Assembly: GCA_012521615.1 (NCBI GenBank)
Contig: JAAYMA010000073.1
Span: 1 to 64,000, forward strand
Direction: 5' to 3'
DNA length: 64,000 nt
Source: Clostridiaceae bacterium
GTDB lineage: Bacteria > Bacillota > Clostridia > DSM-8532
This document shows, one piece after another, positions 51,062-60,516 of the stretch (the stretch's first letter is position 1; the number at the start of each line of letters is the position of its first letter). Position numbers and translations under genes: made by a program. Under the pieces are notes generated by a model that did no database searches, had not been told where the DNA came from, and worked only from the letters and a program-made list of their open reading frames with translations.

Positions 51062-51250
51062 TTGACAAGTATATTCATAGCATATATAATAAAAACTAAT
51101 TTGATAAACACGTGTTTATAGTCTGTTTGCACTAAGTGCACACTAAAAAATTGTGAATATCCCCTAATTATACTTCATTGCTCAAGTGAGCAATCAGAAA
51201 ATTTAAAATTTAAAGGTTTTTTTTAAAACAGCTATACACACGAGTGGATA
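51062..51250 (+). promoter_or_regulatory. Promoter and LacI-type operator boxes of sugar operon 2
   Basis: TTGACA (51062-51067) - 17 nt - TATAAT (51085-51090); 16-bp perfect palindrome ATAAACACGTGTTTAT (51104-51119); TATACACACGAGTG (51233-51246). Confidence 0.78.
51159..51176 (-). repeat. Near-identical inverted copy of the GAAGTATATTAGGGGAT repeat
   Basis: ATCCCCTAATTATACTTC versus reverse complement ATCCCCTAATATACTTC (one inserted base). Confidence 0.8.
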
Positions 51251-51320
51251 TATTATCCATATTACACATGGATGAATGGATTATAAGATCTTCTATATTT
51301 TCAAATAATAAAAGGAGTAA

Positions 51321-52130
51321 GTCGGACGAAGTTTAAAATCTGCATTCACTTCTTTCTTCGATCAGAGCCTCCTTAGTCTACAAACAAAGACTTGGAATAA
51401 TTTTCAGCACTACAAGGATATATTCACTAACTTTTTCGAAGGTGAATTCTGGCAAGCATTCCTGTTATCCAACAAGTTTGCTTTTACTGTTGTTATAATC
51501 CAACTATTCTTAAGTTTAGTACTTGCCATAGTTTTAAATGAAAATATTCGCGGAAAACGCGTTTTAAGATCAGTGTTGTTAATGCCATGGGTTATACCTA
51601 CAGCCGTTACTGCATTGCTTTGGATGTGGCTGTACCAGCCAGACTATGGTGTTCTGAATTATATCCTTAAGACTTTAGGATTGAAACAAAGTCTATGGCT
51701 GGGAAGTGTAGATACAGCGCTCACTTCTGTAATGATAGTTGCCATATGGAAACAAATGCCGTTTACAACTACTATGTTAATTGCCGGAATGCAGAGTATT
51801 TCTCATGATTATTATGAGGCATCGTCTATTGATGGTGCAAATAAACTGCAAAATTATTACTACATTACAATACCATTTTTGAAAAATGTAATTAAATCAA
51901 CTACACTTGTATCGATAATTGAAAACTTCAAAATGTTCCCATTGTTCTGGATTATGACACAGGGTGGGCCTATTAATGCTACCACAACTTTGGCGGTTCT
52001 GACATATCAGACTTCCTTCGTATCTATGGATATGGGAAAAGGAGCAACAATAGGTGTTCTCTGGATTATATTCCTTGTAGTTTTCTCCAGACTGTTTAAT
52101 TCTGTATTTAAAGAAGAAAGTTTTGTCTAA
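51321..52130 (+). pseudogene. MalF/UgpA-type sugar permease lacking its N-terminus (TM1 region)
   Basis: Open frame from 51321 after in-frame TAA 51318-51320 reads VGRSLKSAFTSFFDQSLLSLQTKTWNNFQHYKDIF..., aligning with the mid-N-terminal region of the permease at 45599 (DSVIKSFLDFRVKNIISNQPGTWNNFENYIKLF); no start codon or TM1. ORF track starts only at internal GTG 51573. Confidence 0.75.
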
Positions 52131-52142
52131 GGAGGTGTAATA

Positions 52143-53018
52143 ATGGAGAATATAGCGAAAAACAAGAAAAGTTTCAGTAACAGATTAATGCGTTCAATTC
52201 GTACAAACTCAATTTTTTATTTGATTATAATTGTAATGTTTGCATTCTTGTTATTTCCGATATATTGGATGATAGTAAGTTCATTCAAGGAGAATAATGT
52301 TCTTTTTACATTGCCTCCTGAATTTTTACCGGTAAATCCTACTTTGGTCAACTACAAATCAATCTTTGTTGACAATATATTCGTCACCTATTATAAAAAC
52401 AGTTTATTTGTATCTTTTGGAGCAACAGCTCTTACCATGTTTGTAGCGACATTTTGCGGATATGCTTTTTCCAGGTTTAACTATAAACTAAATGAGATAA
52501 TAATTACACTCATTCTTTCAGCCTCCATGTTCCCAGTTGTATCTCAGCTTATTTCCATCTACGGTATTTTTAAGAACAACGGGCTGCTTAATAATCATTA
52601 TGCATTGATGATGATCCTTACAAGTGTTTCTCTGCCATTCTGTATTTTAATGATCAGAAGCTATTTTAATGATATACCAAAAGAGCTCGATGAGGCTGCT
52701 AAAATTGATGGCTGTGGAAGAATGAGAACCATGTTCCAGATTATACTTCCATTAGTTAAACCAGGTCTTCTGGCTGTTGCCATATATACTTTCATGAGAG
52801 CATGGGACGATTATCAGTACGGATTGACACTGATTAACAGGGATGAAATGCGTACCTTAGGTCCAGGTATATCTCTCAGATTTTTAGGTGATGTTCAGTT
52901 TGACTGGGGTAAAACCTTGTCAGTTGCAGTAGCTGCTAGTTTGCCCGTACTTTTAATCTTTATGTTCCTCCAGAAATATATGGTTTCCGGTCTTACTGCT
53001 GGTGCTGTTAAAGGTTAA
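52143..53018 (+). CDS. Sugar ABC transporter permease (MalG/UgpE type)
   Basis: EAA motif DEAAKIDGCGRMRTMFQIILPLV; RBS aaggaggtg. Confidence 0.92.
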   Translation: MENIAKNKKSFSNRLMRSIRTNSIFYLIIIVMFAFLLFPIYWMIVSSFKENNVLFTLPPEFLPVNPTLVNYKSIFVDNIFVTYYKNSLFVSFGATALTMFVATFCGYAFSRFNYKLNEIIITLILSASMFPVVSQLISIYGIFKNNGLLNNHYALMMILTSVSLPFCILMIRSYFNDIPKELDEAAKIDGCGRMRTMFQIILPLVKPGLLAVAIYTFMRAWDDYQYGLTLINRDEMRTLGPGISLRFLGDVQFDWGKTLSVAVAASLPVLLIFMFLQKYMVSGLTAGAVKG

Positions 53019-53047
53019 TAAATACTGTGTATAAGGAGGAAGATAAT

Positions 53048-54448
53048 ATGCAAAAAAAGCCCAATATACTTTTTATACTATCGGATGATCATGGTGTATG
53101 GGCAAATGGTTGCTATGGAAATCATGAAATAATTACTCCTAATATTGATAATCTTGCTGAAAGGGGAACAAGGTTTGAAAACTTCTTCTGTGTTTCTCCT
53201 GTCTGTTCCCCTGCAAGAGCCTCCATATTAACAGGACGCATTCCTCCACAGCATGGTATCCATGATTATCTGTGTGATGGGAATGGTTATGAGAATCAAG
53301 AATCAATTGAGTTCCTGGAAGGTCAGCGAGGGTACACTGATTTTCTGAATGAGCATGGATATCAGTGTGCTTTAAGTGGTAAGTGGCATATGGGAGACAG
53401 CTTCCGTCCTCAAAAAGGCTTCAGTTTCTGGTATTGCCATCAGAAAGGCGGCGGACCTTATTATGGTGCACCTATGGTAAGGGACGGCAAAGCTGTGACA
53501 GAAGAGAGGTATATCACTGATGTCATTACTGATGAAGCATTGAGGTTTTTGGATATCCGCGATAAATCCAGACCTTTCTATCTCAGTGTACACTATACTG
53601 CTCCTCACAGTCCCTGGATTGACAATCATCCGGAAGAATATGTTAAACTATATGAGGACTGTGCTTTTGAAACCTGTCCGCAAGGCGAGCCCCATCCATG
53701 GGCGCTTACTGATATAATGCCCGGTTATACCAACCCACGTGAAAATTTGAAGGGATACTTTGCTGCTGTTACCGCTATGGACTACAATATCGGGCGATTG
53801 ATCAAACGGCTTGAGGATGAAGGAATATTAGAGGATACATTAATCATTTTCACAGGCGATAATGGAATGAACTGCGGGCATCATGGAATATGGGGTAAAG
53901 GAAACGGTACCTTTCCAATGAATATGTATGATTATTCTGTGAAAGTACCTTTTATAATCTCCCATCCCGGGGTATTACCCGAAGGTAAAGTTTGTGATGA
54001 GCTGTTCAGTGCTTATGATATCATGCCAACTCTGCTTGATTATTTAGGCATTGAAAATCCTGAAGCAGATAAGCTTCCCGGCCGGAGTTTCCTGCCTTTA
54101 CTGAAGGGGGAGACTATTGATGAAAAGCCGGTAATGGTATTTGATGAATATGGTCCTGTTCGTATGATAAGAACAAAGGAGTATAAATACATTCACCGTT
54201 ATGTTTATGGTCCTAACGAATTCTATGATTTAAAAACTGATCCTAACGAGGATAATAACCTTATAGATCATCCGGAATACCAGGACATAATAGGTGAAAT
54301 GAAACGGAAAATGGATACATGGTTTAACAAATACGTTGATCCTGAAATAGACGGAGCCCGTGAACCTGTAATGGGAGGCGGACAAAAGAATTTGGCAGGA
54401 CTGAGAGGTCCTATGTATGATGTATACCGTGAAAACAAATATGTTTGA
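53048..54448 (+). CDS. Type I (formylglycine-dependent, Cys-type) sulfatase
   Basis: PNILFILSDDHG; sulfatase signature CSPARASILTGR; GKWHMGD; no signal peptide. Confidence 0.93.
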   Translation: MQKKPNILFILSDDHGVWANGCYGNHEIITPNIDNLAERGTRFENFFCVSPVCSPARASILTGRIPPQHGIHDYLCDGNGYENQESIEFLEGQRGYTDFLNEHGYQCALSGKWHMGDSFRPQKGFSFWYCHQKGGGPYYGAPMVRDGKAVTEERYITDVITDEALRFLDIRDKSRPFYLSVHYTAPHSPWIDNHPEEYVKLYEDCAFETCPQGEPHPWALTDIMPGYTNPRENLKGYFAAVTAMDYNIGRLIKRLEDEGILEDTLIIFTGDNGMNCGHHGIWGKGNGTFPMNMYDYSVKVPFIISHPGVLPEGKVCDELFSAYDIMPTLLDYLGIENPEADKLPGRSFLPLLKGETIDEKPVMVFDEYGPVRMIRTKEYKYIHRYVYGPNEFYDLKTDPNEDNNLIDHPEYQDIIGEMKRKMDTWFNKYVDPEIDGAREPVMGGGQKNLAGLRGPMYDVYRENKYV

Positions 54449-54470
54449 TTAAGCTTAGAGCATATTGATT

Positions 54471-54504
54471 AACTGTTTATACTGAGATATCAGTGTAAAC
54501 AGTT
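54471..54504 (+). terminator. Long hairpin downstream of the sulfatase gene (terminator or processing element)
   Basis: aactgtttatactga-gata-tcagtgtaaacagtt, 15-bp stem with one G-U; weak T tract. Confidence 0.5.
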
Positions 54505-54613
54505 ATTTGATAAATATCTGTTTTACGACAATAATGAATACCTCAGTATTCATAATTTTTCTTATTAAATTGTTAAGATATTAACCTAAAGATAAGGGTA
54601 AGGAGTAAATAAA

Positions 54614-55858
54614 TTGAAACTGGATAAATTTTCTGCACGTAATTTGGAAGACCTTTACAGGTCGCAACTTCAGGAAATTATGGATGAATGGGCAGACCAT
54701 ACTGAAGATACAGAGTGTGGGGGGTATATCACTAACTTCGATGAGAACTGGAATGTAACCGGCACTCAAAAAAATATCTGGGCCCAGGCCCGTCAAACTT
54801 ACATGTTTTCAGTAATGTATAGTTATATAGATAAGAACGAAAAATGGCTGAAACTTGCCAAAACGGGCCGGGATTTCCTTGTTTCTCATGCCTATGCAGG
54901 TGAGGGCAGATGGTATTATGAACTTGACAGAACCGGAAAAAAAGTTTTAGAGGGTACAACGTCAATCTTTACCGATTTATTTGTACTTTCTGCTCTCTCA
55001 CAATATGCTTTTGCAAGTAATGATAAGAGTGATTTGGATTTGATAGAAAAAACCTTCTTAAGTGCCGAGAAGAATGTCCTTGACCCTTATTTTAAAGATA
55101 TAAAACCTCATAAATGGAAAGAGGGGATACTGAGGCACTCTGTATATATGATTTCTGTCAATGCGGCAGGGATTGCCGGAAATGTGCGGGGAAGGGACAA
55201 GGTCCTGCCTTTTATTAAAACCTGTATAGATAAAATATTAAATTTCTTCAATTGCAATACGAGTGGCTTTTTACTTGAAAGTATAAAGGAAGACGGAACT
55301 ATATGGGATACAGATGAAGGCAGGCTTGTTAATCCCGGACATATTTTTGAGGGAATGTGGTTTTGCATTGATGAGGCGAGAGTTGATAACAGAGAAAATG
55401 AAATATTGGATCAAGTTCTGAAAATTATCGACATTACATATAAAGCGGCAACTGATAAAATAAATGGGGGTATAATTCACCGTTTTGACTGTTTTGGAAG
55501 ATCTGACAACAGACTTTTAGCATCTACAGATCAGCCTAATGCAGATGATAAAGTTGACTGGGTGCACTGTGAATCATTGTATGCTTTAGCACTCGTTGCA
55601 GTGTTGACAAAAGATCAGCAAAGATTCAAGTCTTTTCTTGAATTGCATGATTTTTGTCAGAAATATTTCAGACCAGCAAATGGTGGTGACTGGTATCCCC
55701 TTCTATCAGCTGATGGAAAAGTGCTTAAAAAACATAAAGGAGCAAAGCACAGAGTTGCATTTCATGTACCAAGAGCACTGATGAAACTAACACTGTTGTT
55801 TCGGGAAAATGCTGACCAACTTGTAGCAGCGACTAACAATACAGATATTGGGAAATAG
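54614..55858 (+). CDS. AGE-family (N-acylglucosamine 2-epimerase-like) epimerase/isomerase
   Basis: TECGGYITNFDENWNVTGTQKNIWAQARQTYMFSVMY; LVNPGHIFEGMWFC; TTG start. Confidence 0.82.
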   Translation: MKLDKFSARNLEDLYRSQLQEIMDEWADHTEDTECGGYITNFDENWNVTGTQKNIWAQARQTYMFSVMYSYIDKNEKWLKLAKTGRDFLVSHAYAGEGRWYYELDRTGKKVLEGTTSIFTDLFVLSALSQYAFASNDKSDLDLIEKTFLSAEKNVLDPYFKDIKPHKWKEGILRHSVYMISVNAAGIAGNVRGRDKVLPFIKTCIDKILNFFNCNTSGFLLESIKEDGTIWDTDEGRLVNPGHIFEGMWFCIDEARVDNRENEILDQVLKIIDITYKAATDKINGGIIHRFDCFGRSDNRLLASTDQPNADDKVDWVHCESLYALALVAVLTKDQQRFKSFLELHDFCQKYFRPANGGDWYPLLSADGKVLKKHKGAKHRVAFHVPRALMKLTLLFRENADQLVAATNNTDIGK

Positions 55859-55939
55859 CATACTGCAAATAAAAAATTTGCCATTGAACTAATATAGCAT
55901 ATACAATATTTATGCATGATTGTTCATATAAAAGGAGAT

Positions 55940-56965
55940 ATGAAGATGGGCAACAGACAACAAAGCTTTAAAAGGGTGACTCGTGCTGATGTAGCGAGAT
56001 ATGCCGGTGTAAGCGAGACAATAGTATCATATGTAATAAATAATAACAGGTATGTCAGTAAAGAAAAGAGAAAGCGTGTAGAAGAAGCTATAAAGGCACT
56101 CAATTATCGACCTAATTACATAGCCCGCGCATTAAAAGGCAAAAACAGCAACCACATAATATTCATAGCAGATCATATAACTAACGAGCACTTTAGCAAG
56201 TTAATATGCGAAATGGATAAATATGCATACAAGGAAGGCTATCTGATCTCACTTTGCCAAAATCGCAATACTGAGGAATTTGTTTCTCAGATAATAAGCA
56301 GGCAGTATGACGGAATAATCATAAGCTCGATCAGTTTTCCGGAATCCTATATACGTCAGTTCATAAGTGCAAATATACCTGTTGTAGTTCTTTTGAACAG
56401 GCTTTATGACAATATTGAAGGAGCAGGTTTAATTTATACCGGATTATATGAAGGAGCAAAAAAATGCGTCGAGCATTTAGTTAATAAGGGAAGAAAAAAT
56501 ATTCTGTATCTGGACAGAATAAGTTCACATGGAAATTTCAGTACTGAATCCGATCTGAGGCTCCGTGGATTTAAGGATCAGATGAAGGAAAGTAATCTTC
56601 CGGTTTCTGAAGAAAATATAATTACCGGATGTACCAGTGAAGACGAAGTAATTGCAAAAATCAAGAAGCGGTTTAAAGATGGATTTCCGATAGATGCGAT
56701 TTTTGGTCGTAATGACAGAATTGCATGTATAGGAATGGAAGCAGTAAAACAATTAGGTTTAAGAATTCCAGAAGATGTTTCTGTAGTCGGTTTTGACAAC
56801 TCAAGCATAAGTATGTATACCAGTCCGGCTCTTACAACTGTTGAAATACCCAGGGCCGATATTGGAAAAGCAGCTGTAGAAATGCTGCATCACATGATTA
56901 ATGAAAAATCAGTGCCCGATAAAATATATTTCGAAACCAAATTAATTGAAAGGGAGAGTTCATAG
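55940..56965 (+). CDS. LacI family transcriptional regulator
   Basis: HTH VTRADVARYAGVSETIVSYVINNNRYVSKEKRKRVEEAIKALNYRPN; RBS aaaggag. Confidence 0.93.
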   Translation: MKMGNRQQSFKRVTRADVARYAGVSETIVSYVINNNRYVSKEKRKRVEEAIKALNYRPNYIARALKGKNSNHIIFIADHITNEHFSKLICEMDKYAYKEGYLISLCQNRNTEEFVSQIISRQYDGIIISSISFPESYIRQFISANIPVVVLLNRLYDNIEGAGLIYTGLYEGAKKCVEHLVNKGRKNILYLDRISSHGNFSTESDLRLRGFKDQMKESNLPVSEENIITGCTSEDEVIAKIKKRFKDGFPIDAIFGRNDRIACIGMEAVKQLGLRIPEDVSVVGFDNSSISMYTSPALTTVEIPRADIGKAAVEMLHHMINEKSVPDKIYFETKLIERESS

Positions 56966-56977
56966 CTCTCCCTTTTT
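56949..56977. terminator. Terminator between convergent lacI-type gene and nagA
   Basis: aaagggagag-ttcatag-ctctccctttt perfect 10-bp stem. Confidence 0.85.
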
Positions 56978-57010
56978 AAGGTCAAAAAACCTTTGAATTT
57001 GTCATGGTCT

Positions 57011-58168
57011 TTATTTAGTCTTCGTATAAACCACTTTTCCATTGACAATGGTTGTTTCCACATTGAGTTCGTTATCAAGAATAACCAGATCGGCATCTTT
57101 ACCTTCTTCAATAGTCCCTTTCCTGTCATCTATTTTCATTAAAACCGCAGGATTGGTTGTCAGAAGCGGGATGATCTCTTCAAGAGGTCTCCCTGTAAAT
57201 TTAAGAATGTTTTTAAGGGCTGTGTTAGTTGTAAGAGTACTGCCTGCCCTTGTACCGTCGCTGATAAGTCTGGCATCACCGTCAGTAACTCTTACCTTAT
57301 TTACTCCAAGGATATAATCTCCATCAGGCAGACCGGTGGCCATTATACTGTCTGTGACAGCAACTACTCTGTCAAGGCCTTTAGTTTTTATCAGAAGTCT
57401 GACCACTGCCGGATGAAGATGTCTTCCGTCGCAGATAGCCTCGCAATAAATATCACTTTCAAGAGCTGCACCTGAAATAGCAGGATGATGCTGATGCATC
57501 AGCTTCATTCCGTTAAAAGTATGTGTAACCGAAGTAGCACCATTTTTAATGCTTTCCATTGTGGTTTCATAATCTGCACCTGAGTGTCCAATGGAAACTA
57601 CAACTCCTGTTTTTACCGCTTCCCTTATAAGCTCCATTCCACCTTCTATTTCAGGGGCAATAGTAATGTAGGTAATTTTGCCCTCCGAAGCATCATAATA
57701 TTTCTTAAAAAGGTCTATGTCAGCCTTTTTGAGCAGATGTTCAGCCATTGATCCTCTGTACTCAGAATCAAGGAAAGGCCCTTCCAGATGTATACCGATA
57801 AGGTTTGCGCCATCTGTATCAATATCCATGGCCTTCTTTATCTGATCAATGCACCAGAGAGTATTTTCCTCTGTATCAGTAACTATTGATGCCTGATAGC
57901 TTGTGGTACCCTGGGAAGCAAAAAATTTGGCGAGCTTGCAATAATCATCAGTTGTGGCATGATTAACATCAATATTATCGGCGCCATGAGTGTGAATATC
58001 TATAAAGCCGGGAATTACCTTCTTACCCATTGCATCTATTTCAGGGTATTTCTCTTTGTTGTCAGAATCATTGCTGATGGCAGCAATTTTTCCATCCTTC
58101 ACCGTTATATTTCTTTTAACAAAATCACCGCCAATGAAAGCTTCGGCATTTTTTATAAACAAGTTCAT
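57011..58168 (-). CDS. nagA: N-acetylglucosamine-6-phosphate deacetylase
   Basis: GFIDIHTHGADNIDVNHA, GIHLEGPFLD, VVSIGHSGADYETT, THTFNGM, AVTDSIMATGLPDGDY; start MNLFIKNAEAF after aaggagttgat. Confidence 0.93.
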   Translation of the reverse strand: MNLFIKNAEAFIGGDFVKRNITVKDGKIAAISNDSDNKEKYPEIDAMGKKVIPGFIDIHTHGADNIDVNHATTDDYCKLAKFFASQGTTSYQASIVTDTEENTLWCIDQIKKAMDIDTDGANLIGIHLEGPFLDSEYRGSMAEHLLKKADIDLFKKYYDASEGKITYITIAPEIEGGMELIREAVKTGVVVSIGHSGADYETTMESIKNGATSVTHTFNGMKLMHQHHPAISGAALESDIYCEAICDGRHLHPAVVRLLIKTKGLDRVVAVTDSIMATGLPDGDYILGVNKVRVTDGDARLISDGTRAGSTLTTNTALKNILKFTGRPLEEIIPLLTTNPAVLMKIDDRKGTIEEGKDADLVILDNELNVETTIVNGKVVYTKTK

Positions 58169-58351
58169 AAATATCAACTCCTTAAAATATAATCTACCCC
58201 TTGAAAAAGGAAAATACCATGGATTCATTATTTTATTAGAATTGTTGTCTTAAATCTGATATAATTATTCTCATTATTATGATTAAAATATAAAACATAA
58301 TACAACTTAATTATACAAAAATAAACAGTAAATTTGATAAAAAATAGGGAT

Positions 58352-58360
58352 AACGTTTGC
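58352..58360. promoter_or_regulatory. Candidate LacI-family half-operator upstream of nagA/chrA
   Basis: gggataACGTTTGCgt shares AACGTTTGC with the GCAAACGTTTGC palindrome at 61645-61656. Confidence 0.4.
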
Positions 58361-58553
58361 GTAAATTATAATTCAATCTATGTACGCGAAGATATATAAT
58401 AAAATTTATAAATACATATATGGCCGCGTAATAATGGCCATATAATGTTTTTACCTGCTTTTAATTAATGTCATGTTAGTTTTTACAACATTTATACAGT
58501 ATAGATTCAGATAGAATTTTTCAGCATAGTAGTATAAACAATCTGGTAAAGGG

Positions 58554-60032
58554 ATGAATATGAGAGAGAAAAAAGTCAGTATTATCAATTTGTTTTTATC
58601 TTTTTTAAAGGTGGGCACTATAGGATTTGGTGGGGGTAGTGCTTTAATTCCTGTTGTCGAAAATGAAATTGTTCAGAACAAAAAGGCAATGAGCGAACAG
58701 GATTATTTAAAACACACTGTGGTAGCCAATATTACTCCAGGAGCATTGCCGGTTAAACTGGGGGCTACCTGCGGGCATCAGTTAAAAGGACCGGCTGGTT
58801 CTCTCGCAGGAGCATTAGGTGTAACAATTCCCGGTTTAATATTCACAGTGGCCTTTATGGCGCTTTTTTCAATTTTAGGTGGCGATGCCATCAACTATTT
58901 TAACTATGCTTCGGTTGGAATTACTGCTTTCATTGTATTTCTGCTCATAAGCTATGTGGTAAAGATCGTTAAATCTGGCGATTTTAAGATTAATATGTCT
59001 TTGTGTATCGCAGCATTTGCCCTGACAGGCGGCAAAGAGGTGCGTGAAATTCTAAGCCAGCTTCTTAAAGTAGAGCCAGAAGTTTTTGGTACACCGCTAT
59101 TTGATATTTCCACCATCGATCTTATAATCTTATCTTTTTTTGTGATACTGTTGCTTGAAAAAATAAGAAATAAAACTGAGTTCTATTTTGTCTTGTCATT
59201 ATGCCTGCTGTATGCTTTTTGTAAGGGTAAGACAGGAAAACTTCTTGGGCTGAATACAGTGGGCAGTATACTGTTAATATTAATGATTGGTATTGCCATT
59301 ATGGCTTTTGTTGTAAGGCGTGAGAAAAGCAAAAACAAGACTAAATTGTCCTTTGGAAAATCAGATATAGTAATAACTTTATTATATTTACTAATTCCAA
59401 TTCTGCTTACAGTTGCTGCAATGATTTTCATCCCAATGAAGGGATATAATTTGATTGATTTTCTTGTTAAGATTACTTCTTCGACTGTGACATCCTTTGG
59501 CGGTGGTGAAGCTTATGTTTCAGTTGCCGATGGGATTTTTGTCCAGGGTGGATATATAAAGCCTGATCTGTTTTATACAAGGCTTGTACCCGTGGCCAAC
59601 TCTCTGCCGGGTCCTATTTTAGTTAAAATTGCTGCAGGAATGGGCTTTCTGTTCGGGCAGCAGGCTGGTGGTACTGTTGCCGGATGGGTAGTTGCTCTTA
59701 TTTCAGGGGTTACGGCTATGGGAGTCTGCTGTGCAATTGCCATTGTGGTGTTGACACTGTATGACAGCGTTAAGGAATTGCAGTTTATAACCAACCTCAA
59801 AAAATATATACTTCCGGTTATCTGCGGAATGTTGATTTCAACATCGGCTGCCATGCTTTTTGAAAGTATGAAAATAACTGGCGGGAAAGGTATTTCAGGT
59901 TTTATTTCCCTTCCTGCTATTCTTCTTAGCATTTACGGATTAAATTTCCTTCACAGGAAATATGGTCTGCATGACGTAATACTCCTCATTTTGTCAGCAG
60001 TCTTAAGTCTTGGAGTGCTTTTAGTTTTCTAA
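58554..60032 (+). CDS. Chromate transporter family protein (two-domain, ChrA-like)
   Basis: Two repeats: FLKVGTIGFGGGSALIPVVENEIV...ITPGALPVKLGATCGHQLKG and TSSTVTSFGGGEAYVSVADGIFV...PGPILVKIAAGMG. Confidence 0.88.
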   Translation: MNMREKKVSIINLFLSFLKVGTIGFGGGSALIPVVENEIVQNKKAMSEQDYLKHTVVANITPGALPVKLGATCGHQLKGPAGSLAGALGVTIPGLIFTVAFMALFSILGGDAINYFNYASVGITAFIVFLLISYVVKIVKSGDFKINMSLCIAAFALTGGKEVREILSQLLKVEPEVFGTPLFDISTIDLIILSFFVILLLEKIRNKTEFYFVLSLCLLYAFCKGKTGKLLGLNTVGSILLILMIGIAIMAFVVRREKSKNKTKLSFGKSDIVITLLYLLIPILLTVAAMIFIPMKGYNLIDFLVKITSSTVTSFGGGEAYVSVADGIFVQGGYIKPDLFYTRLVPVANSLPGPILVKIAAGMGFLFGQQAGGTVAGWVVALISGVTAMGVCCAIAIVVLTLYDSVKELQFITNLKKYILPVICGMLISTSAAMLFESMKITGGKGISGFISLPAILLSIYGLNFLHRKYGLHDVILLILSAVLSLGVLLVF

Positions 60033-60169
60033 CAATCTATTAATTATTGTGTTTGAGAATAAATATTCTGAAAATTAATTATCAGGTCTGGATAAACCAG
60101 GCCTATTTTTATCTCTCGTAAAAAGATAAAAGATCTGTATATTTCAAATGCAAAAATTAAATGAAATGA

Positions 60170-60447
60170 TTAATTTAAAATATCTAAAATGAATGATGCG
60201 GCACAACCTTTAATGGTCATTATTTTTTCGTCGTCTGCTGTTACTATATTTAGATCAGGCATTATTTTTCTGAATTTATTCTTGATAACGTTAGAAAATA
60301 GTTTGGAGTTTTCGGCAATTCCGCCGCCTAAAATTATTAATTCTATTTCAAGAATATTGAGAAAATTCTCCAATCCCACAGAGAATATACATGCGGCATT
60401 CTCAACAATATATGATGCCAGTTTATCACCATTATCTGCGGCTTTGC
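60170..60447 (-). pseudogene. C-terminal fragment of a ROK-type sugar kinase
   Basis: Frame from in-frame TAA reads CKAADNGDKLASYIVENAACIFSVGLENFLNILEIELIILGGGIAENSKLF...GCAASFILDILN*; resembles the ROK C-terminus (GGG motif); N-terminal domain absent. Confidence 0.65.
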
Positions 60448-60448
60448 A

Positions 60449-60481
60449 TTAAAACCCCCTGACTTTTAGCGGGGGTTTTAA
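60449..60481 (-). terminator. Terminator of the second lacI-type gene
   Basis: ttaaaaccccc/gggggttttaa perfect 11-bp stem, 36 bp past the lacI-type stop. Confidence 0.85.
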
Positions 60482-60516
60482 TATATACAAAAATAACGAT
60501 GGGCGTCCTGCGTTAC

